Below are positions 46,075 through 56,616 of a DNA stretch of 64,000 bases, in pieces (positions within the stretch are counted from its first letter, which is position 1; every line of letters begins with the position of its first letter). The translations under genes and the position numbers were made by a program. This DNA is from Clarireedia homoeocarpa (lineage: Eukaryota; Ascomycota; Leotiomycetes; Helotiales; Rutstroemiaceae). Under the pieces are notes generated by a model. It was not told the DNA's origin. It saw only the letters and a list, made by a program, of their open reading frames with translations, and ran no database searches. The DNA lies in NCBI GenBank assembly GCA_001465935.1, contig LNKV01000003.1, forward strand, positions 378,363-442,362. Reading direction: 5' to 3'.

Positions 46075-48132
46075 ATGGAGTATCGTAGGACCTCCATGGT
46101 CATGAACCGAAAGCAACAGGCTAGCACGAATCCACAGATATATGCGAGCTTCGCCGGTGCTGGAGTCAATAAGACTCGAGATGGAATTTTAGATGATATG
46201 CCCATGCCCACAATGTGGTGGGATGAGGAAAAAATTGAGGCGACTGTGACGAGACCGTTCGTCTTGTCGAAGCTGCGCCCTGATGAACAAGAACGGCTAG
46301 ACAAGCCGTTGGGTTTTGGGGACAACTTAACAGACGATACATATATGGAATGGATCAAGGAGAAGGCTAAGAAATTGTTTCTTATCCTTGTGGATCTTGG
46401 GGTCCCGGACCAGATATTTGCGGTTATCGACGATTCATGGGACGACGATGACTTACCTATACCTTTGGATCAGGTGGAAAGGTTGAAATTGACATATAAT
46501 AGGGACGAAAAGTTGGAGAGGAAGTTCTTCCAGCGTCAATTCAGTTATTTGCTCAGATACATCTCAAAGGGCGAGAATGTTTATTATGACGATGCGGAAG
46601 TTGTGCCGTTGGAGTTAGCGGAAAAGCGACCTGTTGGCGCAGTGGCTGGCATATTGCCAAGCAGTGTTGATAAAGTCCACCTTCCTGGGAAACCTAATCG
46701 TGTTTTCTTGCGTCGGCAAATAGCTCTAGGAAATTCGGCAGACCATATGCCACACGAGGAGTTCTTATTCGGCATTGAAGCTATGAAAGGCGTGGAACAC
46801 GCACATCTCGTCTCTCTATGGGCCTCATATATATACCAAGATAACGGATACTTGCTCTTGACTCCAGCAAATGAGAACAGCCTCAGGTCGTTCCTGACTA
46901 TAACGCCTCAATCGTTTAAAATTCTCGCAAAGCAAGACCGGCGGATTCTTCTGATGAACTGGCTGCATTGTCTCGCTAACGCATTATCCTTTTTACACAA
47001 ACTAGGTCTTTCACATGGCAGCATCAAGCCATCAAACGTAATGCTTGATCTGGAGAACAACATATTTCTGGGCGACTCCAAAAATTTCAACTCACATGCA
47101 GACAAGCAAGGATTCGATAAGGAATCCTACGATTATTCTGCCCCGGAGCAAGCTCAATACCATCCAACCTCTGGTTCTAATCTCACTGGTGGCCGAGCCA
47201 TCACATCTAGGCCGAATACCTCCAGTCGGTCAGCGGGTGTGCCTCCGAGCTCACCGTCTAGAGCGGCGTCTGGATCCCATTCGAATGACGCTACATCGAT
47301 CCACACTACATCTACTACTACTTCACAGCCGGAAAGCTTTGGACTCTGGCAAAGCACTGGTCATGGAAGATCAGGAAGGCACGACCCTCAAAAAGCCGAT
47401 ATTTTCTCGTTAGGGGCAATCTTTCTAGAAATCCTCACCTTTATGCTGAAAAGAGCATCGAGAAATTTCGCCTCACATCGCTCATCGAAAAACAAAACTC
47501 CAGGTCGTGGTGGAGGGCTGCCCGACTCAAGCTTCCACAAGAACATGAGCCAAGTGGAGAGCTGGATGAACACACTTCTCAAAGACGCCACCAAGAAAGA
47601 AGATAAAATCTTCAGAGGAGTCTCACAAGTCATCGCACTATGTCGCCGAATGCTCTCCGCCGACCCAAATGAACGGCCCTCCGCAAGCGAAGTGCAAACC
47701 AGACTCTACTCCATTCTAACGGAAAACTGCGGTCTAGGCGGCGACGGACCAGGCACCACGCGCGGAGTCGTCCACTGCGAGACACGCATAACCGAAGAAC
47801 AATGGAACTTCGACTTCGACCAGCTGCGTCTAGCCAGCCAGCGCGCCGCAGCAGAAGCATGCGCTTCGGTGGCAGGCGACACGATGCAGAATATTCCGAT
47901 GGGCAATGGCGGAGTGATGTATGGGGTGGAGCGCGTAGCGACTGTAGTCAATAATGGAATTCCGCTGTCATCAATTATTGGACGGGATGACGATCGTATT
48001 AGTGTTAATACGAAGGTGAGTAGTGGAAAGAGTAGTGAGGGGAATTTGAATGGGAAGGGTAAAGGGACGAACTCGGAGCCGAAATTGAAGGCGAAGGCTT
48101 GGCAGGCGCCTGTTTATGCTGGTGGGTTATGA
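46075..48132 (+). CDS. Protein kinase-fold protein, probable pseudokinase
   Basis: A single exon encodes 685 residues from ATG 46075; the open frame extends upstream only to a GTG. An N-terminal region of about 200 residues precedes a kinase-like fold. Visible kinase landmarks are HLVSLWASYIYQ and NALSFLHKLGLSHGSIKPSNVML (catalytic loop), YDYSAPEQ in place of APE, KADIFSLGAIFLEIL (subdomain IX) and DPNERPSASEV (subdomain XI). Key residues are altered. The HRD motif is HGS (His314, Ser316), so the catalytic aspartate is missing. DFG reads DSK (Asp334). The beta-3 position is VFLRRQ, with arginine where the ATP-anchoring lysine is expected. Lys318 and Asn321 of the loop are kept. A Ser/Thr-rich insert of about 70 residues follows the activation segment. 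It therefore probably acts as a scaffold or regulator. I cannot assign a partner. Confidence 0.85.
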   Translation: MEYRRTSMVMNRKQQASTNPQIYASFAGAGVNKTRDGILDDMPMPTMWWDEEKIEATVTRPFVLSKLRPDEQERLDKPLGFGDNLTDDTYMEWIKEKAKKLFLILVDLGVPDQIFAVIDDSWDDDDLPIPLDQVERLKLTYNRDEKLERKFFQRQFSYLLRYISKGENVYYDDAEVVPLELAEKRPVGAVAGILPSSVDKVHLPGKPNRVFLRRQIALGNSADHMPHEEFLFGIEAMKGVEHAHLVSLWASYIYQDNGYLLLTPANENSLRSFLTITPQSFKILAKQDRRILLMNWLHCLANALSFLHKLGLSHGSIKPSNVMLDLENNIFLGDSKNFNSHADKQGFDKESYDYSAPEQAQYHPTSGSNLTGGRAITSRPNTSSRSAGVPPSSPSRAASGSHSNDATSIHTTSTTTSQPESFGLWQSTGHGRSGRHDPQKADIFSLGAIFLEILTFMLKRASRNFASHRSSKNKTPGRGGGLPDSSFHKNMSQVESWMNTLLKDATKKEDKIFRGVSQVIALCRRMLSADPNERPSASEVQTRLYSILTENCGLGGDGPGTTRGVVHCETRITEEQWNFDFDQLRLASQRAAAEACASVAGDTMQNIPMGNGGVMYGVERVATVVNNGIPLSSIIGRDDDRISVNTKVSSGKSSEGNLNGKGKGTNSEPKLKAKAWQAPVYAGGL

Positions 48133-48380
48133 TTTTCACTGCCTATTCCCGTTAACCTTTTCCTCCTTTATGTTTGAAATGCATAATGAGTGCCTGCTAA
48201 CGTCTATCTGGTGTTGGCGTGTGTAGAATTGAGCTTCGGCTAGACCCCTTGATCTGCTGGTTTTACTATTAGAGTTCACCTGAACTTCACGGGACGACGC
48301 CGATACTTACATACATACACATACATGTACGAATGCGTCGACGGTAAATCGATTAATGATATTTTTCGGACTCAGCACAC

Positions 48381-48411
<31 letters not shown>

Positions 48412-49193
48412 AAAGTTGCAATTGAGCGAATGCAGGGTCCTTAGCGAGGAGTTCTATCTTATATTTATAATGCGGATACGATTGTGGCTACGGTTGCGTA
48501 CAAGGATTACAGTAGGAATGGAAAATATGATCCTCTCCACTCGTGATCGATCGATTTTATGCTTTTCTAGCTTGAAAGAGATGGGATGGTTTCTTCCCGC
48601 ATGGAATGGGAGGGAAGGGAATGATGATGAGATATGAGGCAATGAGGCATGACAATGATATCGGATGGAATGACAAATGATTGATTGATTGATTTTTTTT
48701 TTTTCTTTTCCAATTTTCCTGCTTGTTTGTTCATTTTTGATTCTTCCGTATGTATGTATGGTTGTGTGTGTGTGTATGTGTGTGTGTATAATTTTCTTTG
48801 ATTTGGGAATGGGATTTCGTAAGGGAATGGGGACTTTGCGTGGCACCAAGAAGTTGAGAATCTGTAATGTAAAGGTACGCAGAAGAAGTTGCTTGATGGA
48901 TGGAAGGAAGGAAGGAAGGAATGGATTGGTTGGATTGAATTGGATCTCTTACAGATATAATGTGGTATCATATATACAATCAAACTTTTTTCTTCTTCTT
49001 CTTCTGGTGTCTCATGAACAGCGCCTGGAAATGTAAACGTGATAAGGAGATCAGAGCATGGCGCCGTGTATGCTGTTGTCTTATCCTCTCCTTCGTGCAT
49101 TCGTTTATCGTTCAAACGTTCATCCTTCCCCGCTCCCTTCTAACATAAAATCACTATCGCTTCTCATCTCATTTCATCTCGCAAGTAAAAGCA
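48133..49193. other. Convergent intergenic spacer rich in microsatellites
   Basis: This kilobase separates two convergent genes. It carries a CA run (48376-48410), a T run (48692-48701), a GT/GTAT run (48765-48788), a GGAA run near 48900-48920 and TTC repeats near 48988-49005. No gene is evident. Confidence 0.55.
48376..48410 (+). repeat. CA microsatellite
   Basis: About seventeen CA units with a single G interruption. Confidence 0.9.
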
Positions 49194-50906
49194 CTAATAC
49201 ACACTCCCCCTCACACTCTTATCCAACCTCTCCTCCTTCTCCAGCTCCGCCATCTCCGCACTCAGCTCCGCGTCCCCTCCACTATCACTCCTTCCACACT
49301 CATCCTCTTCCCCCTCCCCCTCACTCCCCGCATCACTTTGATCCCCCAGCGCATCCGCCTTTGCCCCCTTCCCCATCCCCCCCTCCTCTCTAATCAATTT
49401 CCTCGCCTGCCCTCCTCCTACCCCCAATCCCGCTCCTACACCCATCCCACTCCTTCCCAGCTTCATTCCCCCAGTAACCCCCTTCGCCAGCCTCTTCCTC
49501 ACATCCTCCTCAGCACTAAACTCCGCATCACTATTCGCGCCGCTCGCGCTCCCTCCACCATCCCGCCCACAATACCTCACCACATTTAGCAGATCATTCG
49601 GGCTCTTCAGCCCCGCCTGGAGACGGTCTTCCAGACCGATGAAGCCGGGCGTGCTGTCTGAACTACTGACCGCATCGCTAAGACCGAGGCCGAGAGCTGG
49701 TGGCCCGGCTGTTTGCCCTCGGGGGTCGTCTTCGTCTTCGTCTGAGGAGGATTGCAGGCGGCGGCCGGTGGGGCGGCGGGACACGAGGGTCTCGGGGGGT
49801 GAGGTCGATGTCAATACCGAGGTTGAGGTGGACAAGGGAGTGCTGATGCGGCCGTTGAGTTGCATGGCGTGCATGGAGTTTTCTTTCTTGTAGTAGTATT
49901 TTCCGTGGTCGCAGCCGTTGGGACAGCCGCCCCATTTCTTGCGCGTGGGGATTGGGCTCATGTTGCCGGTTGCGGGGCTTGCGCCGAGGAGTTTGGCTTC
50001 TTTCTCTCTGTCTTTTTCGGACACTTGCGCGCCGTCGGTTTTGACAGTGATGGATTTGGCAGCAGCGGCGGCGGCGAGACGTTCCTTTTTCAGTTGTGAC
50101 CAGGTGCGTAGTTGGTTTTCGAGAATGTATTTCCCGGAGTCGGGGGATTTCCGCATGATGAGGAATTCGCAGTGGTTGACATTGCGGAGGTCTTCGAAGT
50201 ATTCAACGGAGAAGTGGTACCATTTCATGAGGAACACGCGGGACATGAGACCATGAGTTACTAGACAATCCGAGGTTAGGACGCTGCCTTTTGGATGGAC
50301 ATTTAAGAAAGAGAGGAAGATCACATACCCAAAACGCAAACACTGGCAAAGTCATCGTCCCCAAACTGCCTCCATAAACTCTCGTTGAACCCACTCACGC
50401 GATCATATGCATCAGCCGCACTCTCGCCATTTGGGATCCTGTAGAAGAAATGTCCATAATCCGCTCGTTCCTGCCACATCCTCTCCATTTCCGCACTGCA
50501 TGGCTGAAAGTTTCCGAAATCCTGTTCGCGCAAACGGGGCTCCTCGTACACTTTTATAGAATGTCGTGGGAAGGGTGAAGGGTCGGGGGAGTCTGATGTC
50601 AGGGTGGATAGAATACCTTCTGTGGTTTCGCGAGTTCGACGGTAGGGAGAGGTGAAGAAATGGAGGGTGTCGTCTGCACGGAGGAGTGATCGCAGACGTA
50701 GACCTGCTTCGTGGGCTTGGGTCCAGCCTTCAGGGGTGAGCTTCACTCGGTGGTCAGGGATGGTTTGGTGGATATCGCGGTTTTCTGGGGAGAAGTCAGT
50801 CATAAACCATACAGAAGAAGACAGGTAAGTCTATGAAGGCTTGGCACATACTGTTTCCTTCAGACTGTGCATGTCTGATCAATATGATCATACGAGGCTT
50901 CCCCAT
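49194..50906 (-). CDS. DET1-like histidine phosphatase with long C-terminal extension
   Basis: Three exons (50852-50906, 50329-50784, 49194-50260; introns 67 and 68 bp) encode 525 residues. The catalytic motif RHAQSEGNKNRD, formed across the first intron, places it in the phosphoglycerate mutase-like branch-1 histidine phosphatases. The rest of the catalytic core includes IPDHRVKLTPEGWTQA, FTSPYRRTRET, REQDFGNFQ, NGESAADAYDRV and the second histidine VTHGLMSRVFLMKW. These are typical of the fungal group around yeast DET1, an acid phosphatase linked to sterol movement between ER and plasma membrane. The core ends near residue 260. The remaining 265 residues are disordered, Gly/Ser/Asp/Glu-rich, with a KYYYKKENSMHAM segment conserved in appearance. 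The extension's role is unknown. The gene diverges from the PRKRIP1 gene. Confidence 0.9.
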
Positions 50907-51454
50907 AATTGCGGAGCAGATCACAGCCTCACGTTCTTAAGCCCTGTCTGTTCGTCTCTATTGTAGAATATTTCTGGGGGAAAACACAGCTGCGTATACC
51001 GCTACTGACTGAGAGTATATGAAGCAAGAGATTTGTCTTTGTGCTGCAAATAGAAATGATATGTAAACAAATTTAAGTTGCCACCCCTCTTTCACCAAAT
51101 TTCGAATTGTTGACTCGTTATCTTATCGATAGCCAACTTTCACAAATTTTTGCTAGTAACTTATTAAACACTGCATTTCAAATGCTGGGCCTAGAATTAT
51201 TTCATCTCATTTGTCTGGACACTTAGTCAGCTTCACGCCAAGACGAGGCTCAATATCTCGTTGCTGTGCCGCCTGATGTCAACAATATCCTTTGGCAATC
51301 GACCTGAATTTATCTGGAACATCCACCAGTTCGCAACGAATTACACATATTGCGTACATCCTCCTCGCTGAAGTAGCAATTGCCACATCAGCATTCTTTA
51401 TTGCGTCGCATTCAGTCGATCAAACACCAAACAGTCGCAAAAACCTCCTCCATC
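50907..51454. promoter_or_regulatory. Divergent promoter region DET1-like / PRKRIP1-like
   Basis: This 548-base spacer lies between divergent genes. It is AT-rich in the middle. No specific element can be called. Confidence 0.45.
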
Positions 51455-52057
51455 ATGTCCGAAAATATCCCCGAATCAATTCCCACGTCCGCCGATCCGC
51501 GCTCGAAACGTCCTCTGAAGCGTCGCGCGCTCTCTCCGCGGTCAGAAACAGCATCACATATCGAAAAGTTGATGGCCGCGCCTGAAAACCCCATACACAT
51601 CCCAACCTCTGGCTCACTAGTCAAGAAAAACGACGCATCGCATGTGCCCGAGATAGTACAGAACGTACAGGGAAGTTCTGCTGGTGCTGGATCCGGAGAA
51701 TTCCATGTTTATAAGGCGAGTCGCAGGAGGGAATATGAGAGATTGAAGTCAATGGATGAAGAGGTTAAAGCGGAGAAAGATGCGGAGGAGTGGGAGAGGA
51801 ATAAGAGGAAGAAGGAAGAAGAAGACGAGGAGAGGACAAGGAAGAATAGAGAGAAGAGGATGAAGAAGATGCAGAAGAAAAAGGGAGGGAATGCCGGCGC
51901 CGGTAATAGTGCCAACGGGTCACAGGCTGGTGGCATAAAGCCTCGGGCTGTTGGGGAGGCGAAGAACGAAAATGAAAATAACGAGAATGATGAGATCAAG
52001 GGCACTGAGGGCGCCCAAGAGGAGATTGGGGTTGTTATTCATGACGACGATGCTTGA
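51455..52057 (+). CDS. PRKRIP1 / DUF1168 family protein
   Basis: This intronless gene encodes 200 residues. The DUF1168 core is clear: IEKLMAAPENPIHIP, then VPEIVQNVQGSSAGAGSGEFHVYKASRRREYERL. A long charged helix follows, rich in K, E and R (WERNKRKKEEEDEERTRK, EKRMKKMQKKKGG). The human member PRKRIP1 is a spliceosome component that bridges snRNA and protein in the catalytically active complex, and this protein is probably nuclear (KRPLKRRAL near residue 20). The C-terminal 45 residues are low-complexity N/E-rich and end in an acidic IHDDDA. The ATG at 51455 follows CATC; upstream in-frame codons lack an ATG. It is convergent with CCT3, with a 217-bp gap. Confidence 0.88.
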   Translation: MSENIPESIPTSADPRSKRPLKRRALSPRSETASHIEKLMAAPENPIHIPTSGSLVKKNDASHVPEIVQNVQGSSAGAGSGEFHVYKASRRREYERLKSMDEEVKAEKDAEEWERNKRKKEEEDEERTRKNREKRMKKMQKKKGGNAGAGNSANGSQAGGIKPRAVGEAKNENENNENDEIKGTEGAQEEIGVVIHDDDA

Positions 52058-52274
52058 GAGATGAAGGCTTCCAAAATTCATATCTCTGTCGCGCAGACAA
52101 ATTCAGATGGACACATCGGAAAGCACATCACCAGATTCGGATGCAGCAGTATCGTTGGTTCTATTTGTCATTAAATGGACATGCATTCGTTAACCGTGAG
52201 CTTTCTTTGCTATCTTTACAAGGGTATGCTCAACCACAATACCATCGCTTTTTTATACACTAACATCGGAAGTT

Positions 52275-54195
52275 TTATTCCTCTCCACCACCAGGTGCAC
52301 CTGGACCTTGTCTTGCAGCCTTCGCACTGCAGATATCATCGACTCGCAGGAGTAAACAAGCGGACTGTGAGATAGATTAGTAAAAAAGGAACAAGTTTAA
52401 TACCAAATTGTTACATACCTCAACTGCAGTCTTGGTACTTTGCAACTTGACTGCCTCGGGCTCCCACACGCCGTACTCGTTCATGTCAACCAATGTACCC
52501 TTGTCACCGTCAATACCCCACGAGCTTCCACCCTCTGCGTGCTTGGCTCTCAAGGCAGTAAGAACTCTGACGGGACTTTGTCCTGCGTTTTGAATCAAGG
52601 TTCTTGGAATGACCTCCATAGCCTCAGCAACCGCCTTGTATGGCCATTGCTGCACACCCTCAATACTCTTTGCGAGCTGACCTAACCTAACAGCCACAGC
52701 CATCTCAGTAGCACCTCCTCCAGGTGATAATCTTGGGTGGAACATAACATTGCGCGCAACAGCCATAGCATCGGCTAAGTTTCGGTCAATCTCGTTCAAG
52801 ATGTCCTTTGATGGACCTCTGAGTAAGATGGTGCATGCTTTAGGGGTCTTGCACTTAGTCAAGAATGTAAAGTATTCATCACCGATCTTCTCAATCTCGA
52901 AAAGACCACATTGAGTTCCTACATCTGATTCTTGAAGGTCGTCCACTCTGTTGACAACAGTTGCGCCGGTGGCACGTGCAATTCTGTTGTTGTCTGTCTT
53001 TCGTACACGACGGAGTGCAGTAACATTACCTTTCAGGAGGTAATGTTGTGCGAGATCTGAGACATGTTAGACTATGCAAATGTAGCATGACAGAATTCTT
53101 TACCAGAAACACCCTTCTCTGTGATAACTAAGTCAGGCTTCAGGGCGAGAATGGAATCGCACATAAGCTTGACCTGCTCTTCCTCAATTTGCAGGATCTT
53201 ATTCCAGTCATCTTCCTTGCTGATCTCAATGTTTGTCTGTGACTCTCCCTTCTTGTACTCCAAAGTGCAATCCAACAGGATGATTCTTGGATTCTCGATT
53301 CTCCGTCTCATTTTTGGATGGGTAATATCTTTGTTGAGCATAACGCCGTCTAACACCCTGCTATCTTCGATCTCACCTCCTGGAATCTTCTCAACTCTCG
53401 CATATCTCTTAATGTCTACCTCTTTCTTGCCACCACCGACATCATGAGTAACTGTTCGCACCGCCTTAAGTGCCAGACTGCACATCAATTCGGACCATCT
53501 TGAGACGAATTTTGTACCGATCGAGGAGGAGATAAGCTGATACATGGCTTTATCATCGTTGATGTCAACTGGTAAGGAAATCTCTTCGATGATGTCGAGT
53601 GCGTCTTTCAGTGCTGCCTTGAAAGCGGATATAATAACAACTGGATGAATATTCCTCTCGAGTTGGGGTAGAGCTTGTGCAAGCATTTCACCAGCTATAG
53701 ACATCAGTATATCCCCAGTAGAGGCTTCCTAGGAGTCTGCCTACCCAGGATAATAACGGTCGTAGTTCCATCTCCAACTTCCTCGTCTTGTGTTCTACTT
53801 AATTCGATCATGCTCTTTGCTGCAGGGTGGGAAACTTCGATTTCTCTGAGAATTGCATGGCCATCATTCGTCAAGACAATACCTCCCATAGGATCTAACA
53901 GCATCTTCAGCATAGCCTTTGGTCCTAAACATGAACGAATAATATCGGCGACTCTAATGTTCGATCAGTGCTGGTTCTGTGGCTCCATATGGTCGGAGAT
54001 GATCTTACGTCTTTGCTGCTGTAATATTAGACATCTGAGCCTTTCGGCCAGTCTGCCTGTCACCACTCTGGGTGTCTATGAGGAAAAGTCAGCATTTTGG
54101 TCCATTTTTGGCATACTTCAGGGTAGGAGGGGTAGTCAATGGGTAGAGCTCCAAAGACTTTAGCACTTACTCATAACCAATACGGGGGCCTGCAT
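52275..54195 (-). CDS. CCT3: T-complex chaperonin subunit gamma (CCT3)
   Basis: Six exons (54171-54195, 54009-54075, 53745-53953, 53104-53694, 52419-53056, 52275-52364) encode 539 residues, the expected length. CCT/TRiC is the hetero-oligomeric cytosolic chaperonin that folds actin, tubulin and many WD40 proteins. Start MQAPVLVMNTQSGDRQ is typical of the gamma subunit. ATP-site motifs are present: LGPKAMLKMLLDPMGG, TNDGHAILRE, the GDGTTT loop and, late, SPGGGATEM. Other landmarks are LDCTLEYKKGESQTN and TLVDMNEYGVWEP, a gamma-like end of the equatorial domain. The last short exon adds LLLRVDDICSA and ends PGAPGGGEE. Introns of 95, 55, 50, 47 and 54 bp restore each conserved junction. Identity is firm. 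WD40 proteins such as CDC20 are known CCT clients. Confidence 0.95.
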
Positions 54196-54925
54196 TTTGA
54201 AAGATTCTAGAGAGTAAATGCTGAAATTTTACTGTAATATGGAAGACGAGAGTCGTTGCGGCAGCGTAAAAGACAGTGTCGAATAAGCCGTCGAATTCTT
54301 TTCCACAGCTTTGCGCGTTGTATCGCGACCTGGTGGACCACAAAATTTATGACGCTCGGATCATATGATTTTCCGAACCTCGTCGTCCTTTTTAAAATTG
54401 ACTAGCTAGTTGAGTAGGTCTATATATACTACGTCTAGGAAGTATAGATTCAACGTTCATCTCTCCACTAAAAAGTAGCATGAATGAACTCCAGTGATAT
54501 GTGAAGCTTGAAAATATGCGTCCAGTAGTCACTAGGCATACACCTACTGAGGGGGTTTTCGCCAGCGAGAACCGAAGAACTGCAGAAACATAAAAGTTTG
54601 AGAGCCGCATTATGAGCAAGGTAGTATGGTATCTATACCACTAGCATGTGCATTCTTACACTGTCCTAAAAGATTGAACTGACGTGCTAGCGCCAATAGT
54701 TGCTGGTAATCCCACCATGAAAAGGCGCGTATGGCCGCAAAGAAATGGCTATATGTTATACTACACTATAATTCACCAAGATCCATTCTCTATTTACCTA
54801 CAAAACAGCCATTGCAATTTTTGGTATTCCTTGAACCAGCCTCATCTCGTTAACTCCATGCAAATGCTACATGCGTCAAAATAGCACACCACAACTCCAT
54901 AAACCCAAGCCACATACACACATGA
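54196..54925. other. Intergenic region CCT3 promoter / SOF1 3' flank
   Basis: These 730 bases lie between two - strand genes in head-to-tail order. They should contain the CCT3 promoter and the SOF1 3' UTR. No repeat or extra gene is seen. Confidence 0.45.
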
Positions 54926-56367
54926 TTATTTTTCGTTTGCCAAAATCATCTTTTCCCTTTCGGCTCGTCTCTTCTGGAATTGCTTCTTTGTATGCTTGCG
55001 CTCGTTCTCTTGTCTGCGCTTGATAGCCTTGAGTTCTTCAGATTTGATTTCGCCAGCCTTCTTGACCACCTTAGGGATATGCCTATGACGCTTGATACGT
55101 CTAATTTCGGGCATATGCGCATATCTCTCCGAGAGCGCCTCGTTGTATTCCAAAGCTGTCCGTTGCTTAGCAGATTTGATACCTTCTCGCTTCGAAGCAT
55201 TCGCTCTCCATAAACGAATGTTGCCGTCATCAGATCCAGACAGAATGAATTTCGAGTCTGGTGTCCATTTAGCAGAGAATACTCTCTGCATGCGCTTGGT
55301 GTGATAAATATCTCTCGAGTGACCCTTCGTCCTACTCCATAATCTGATCGTCCTATCGTATGAGGCTGTTACAAGCTCCTCGCCAGTTGGGCTAAATTCA
55401 ACATCCATGATTGCAGCTACATGATCCTTTAGCACGTTTAATGCTCTCTCCATCTTTCGCATATCGAATATATAGACGTTGTGATCTTCATTTGCTACAG
55501 CGAAATTGAAAGCTTCCATGGGGTTCCATGATATCGCATTTGAGGCGAAATTGAGAACCGCTTTATGTACTGGTAGCCCGGTTCGGAGATCATATAAGAT
55601 CACGGACCTATCAGAAGCCGTAGAAGCCAATATAGAAGTTTCAATCTGGTTGAATGCTACCGTAGTAATAGTGTCCGTGGAGTTTGGCCATTTGAGAACT
55701 TCTGGTGTAGCAGTATGCCTCTCGAGATCGTAGATTGAGATCACATCTGATGATGCTGCGAACGCATTCTTCGATCGATGATGCGACAAACTTGTGAATG
55801 CACCTGTCCCTAGCCAGGTTGCCAGAGGCGCTGATCCAGATGGTGTATTGTAAGGGTCCCAGAGCTTAATTGATCGGTCGCTTGCGCAGCTCAATAGTTT
55901 CTTGTCCCTCGTCCAACTCATTCCCTTGACTATGTTCTCGTGCGCACTACCATTCCAGATCTCCTCTCTTGAAGTCAAATCCCACACCTTTACAATTCCA
56001 TCACCGCTTCCACTTGCGAACCTCTCCAACGAGTTCGGATCCTTTGCCATTGTGTAAACTCCATCGACATGACCTTTGCCTAGCTGCGTAATAAATGGTG
56101 CGGCGAACATTCTTTCCATTTTGGTGGCATTGAGGGCGCGAGTATATTCTCGAGCTCTTTCAAAAGGATGCAGGGCAGGATCTGAGAAGCATGTCTATCA
56201 GCGCAAAGTCCAGTATCAATTCATAAGATATTGTACATACCAAGGTTGCGGGGCTGTTTTGCCTCAGACCCTGGGACCTGGATGGAGGCACGACTGAGTG
56301 CTTTGATTTTCTATAACATAGAACTGTTAGCATATACTTTGACCAATTCCGAGGATATACTCACCAT
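54926..56367 (-). CDS. SOF1: SOF1/DCAF13 WD40 ribosome-biogenesis factor
   Basis: Three exons (56365-56367, 56241-56310, 54926-56181) encode 442 residues, the usual length. Sof1 is part of the small-subunit processome that processes 18S pre-rRNA in the nucleolus. Exon 1 holds only the ATG; the next base starts a GTGAGT donor. Exon 2 gives KIKALSRASIQVPG, the normal Sof1 start, and exon 3 PALHPFERAREYTRALNATK. WD40 blades follow (VKVWDLTS, IKLWDPYN, VILYDLRTG, VYIFDMRK, IRLWSRTKG, IRLWRANAS). The basic C-terminal Sof1 domain (YAHMPEIRRIKRHRHIPK, then KRRQENERKHTKKQ) is diagnostic. It is divergent from RPN6 with only 249 bp between start codons. Confidence 0.95.
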
Positions 56368-56616
56368 GTTGAATTTTAGTATTTTGTAACCATTTATTTG
56401 TGTTTCTCTTTATCGGACGAAGGCGCAAGACATATTTCGGCGTCGATAAAAATCTCGGGGCGAAATAAATTTTGCAGGGATTACAAGCTTAGCGCGGTTT
56501 CCACAAGCTCCAGGTACCTAGCGGCATCGTAATGGTGAGTATAACCTAGAAATGCGATTTCCTTCATAGCAACAAAGACAACTTCACCCAAAACTTGATT
56601 CTCCACAACTATCAAG
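56368..56616. promoter_or_regulatory. Compact divergent promoter SOF1 / RPN6
   Basis: These 249 bases serve both genes. I looked for the proteasome element GGTGGCAAA and did not find it. A short upstream open frame ATGGTGAGTATAACCTAG (56532-56549) precedes RPN6; the same ATG-GTGAGTATA string occurs at the SOF1 start on the other strand. Confidence 0.55.

Noticed and set aside
56535..56569. 35-bp intron in the RPN6 leader ending CATAG
   Set aside because: Shorter than the minimal intron length seen elsewhere in the window (47 bp).
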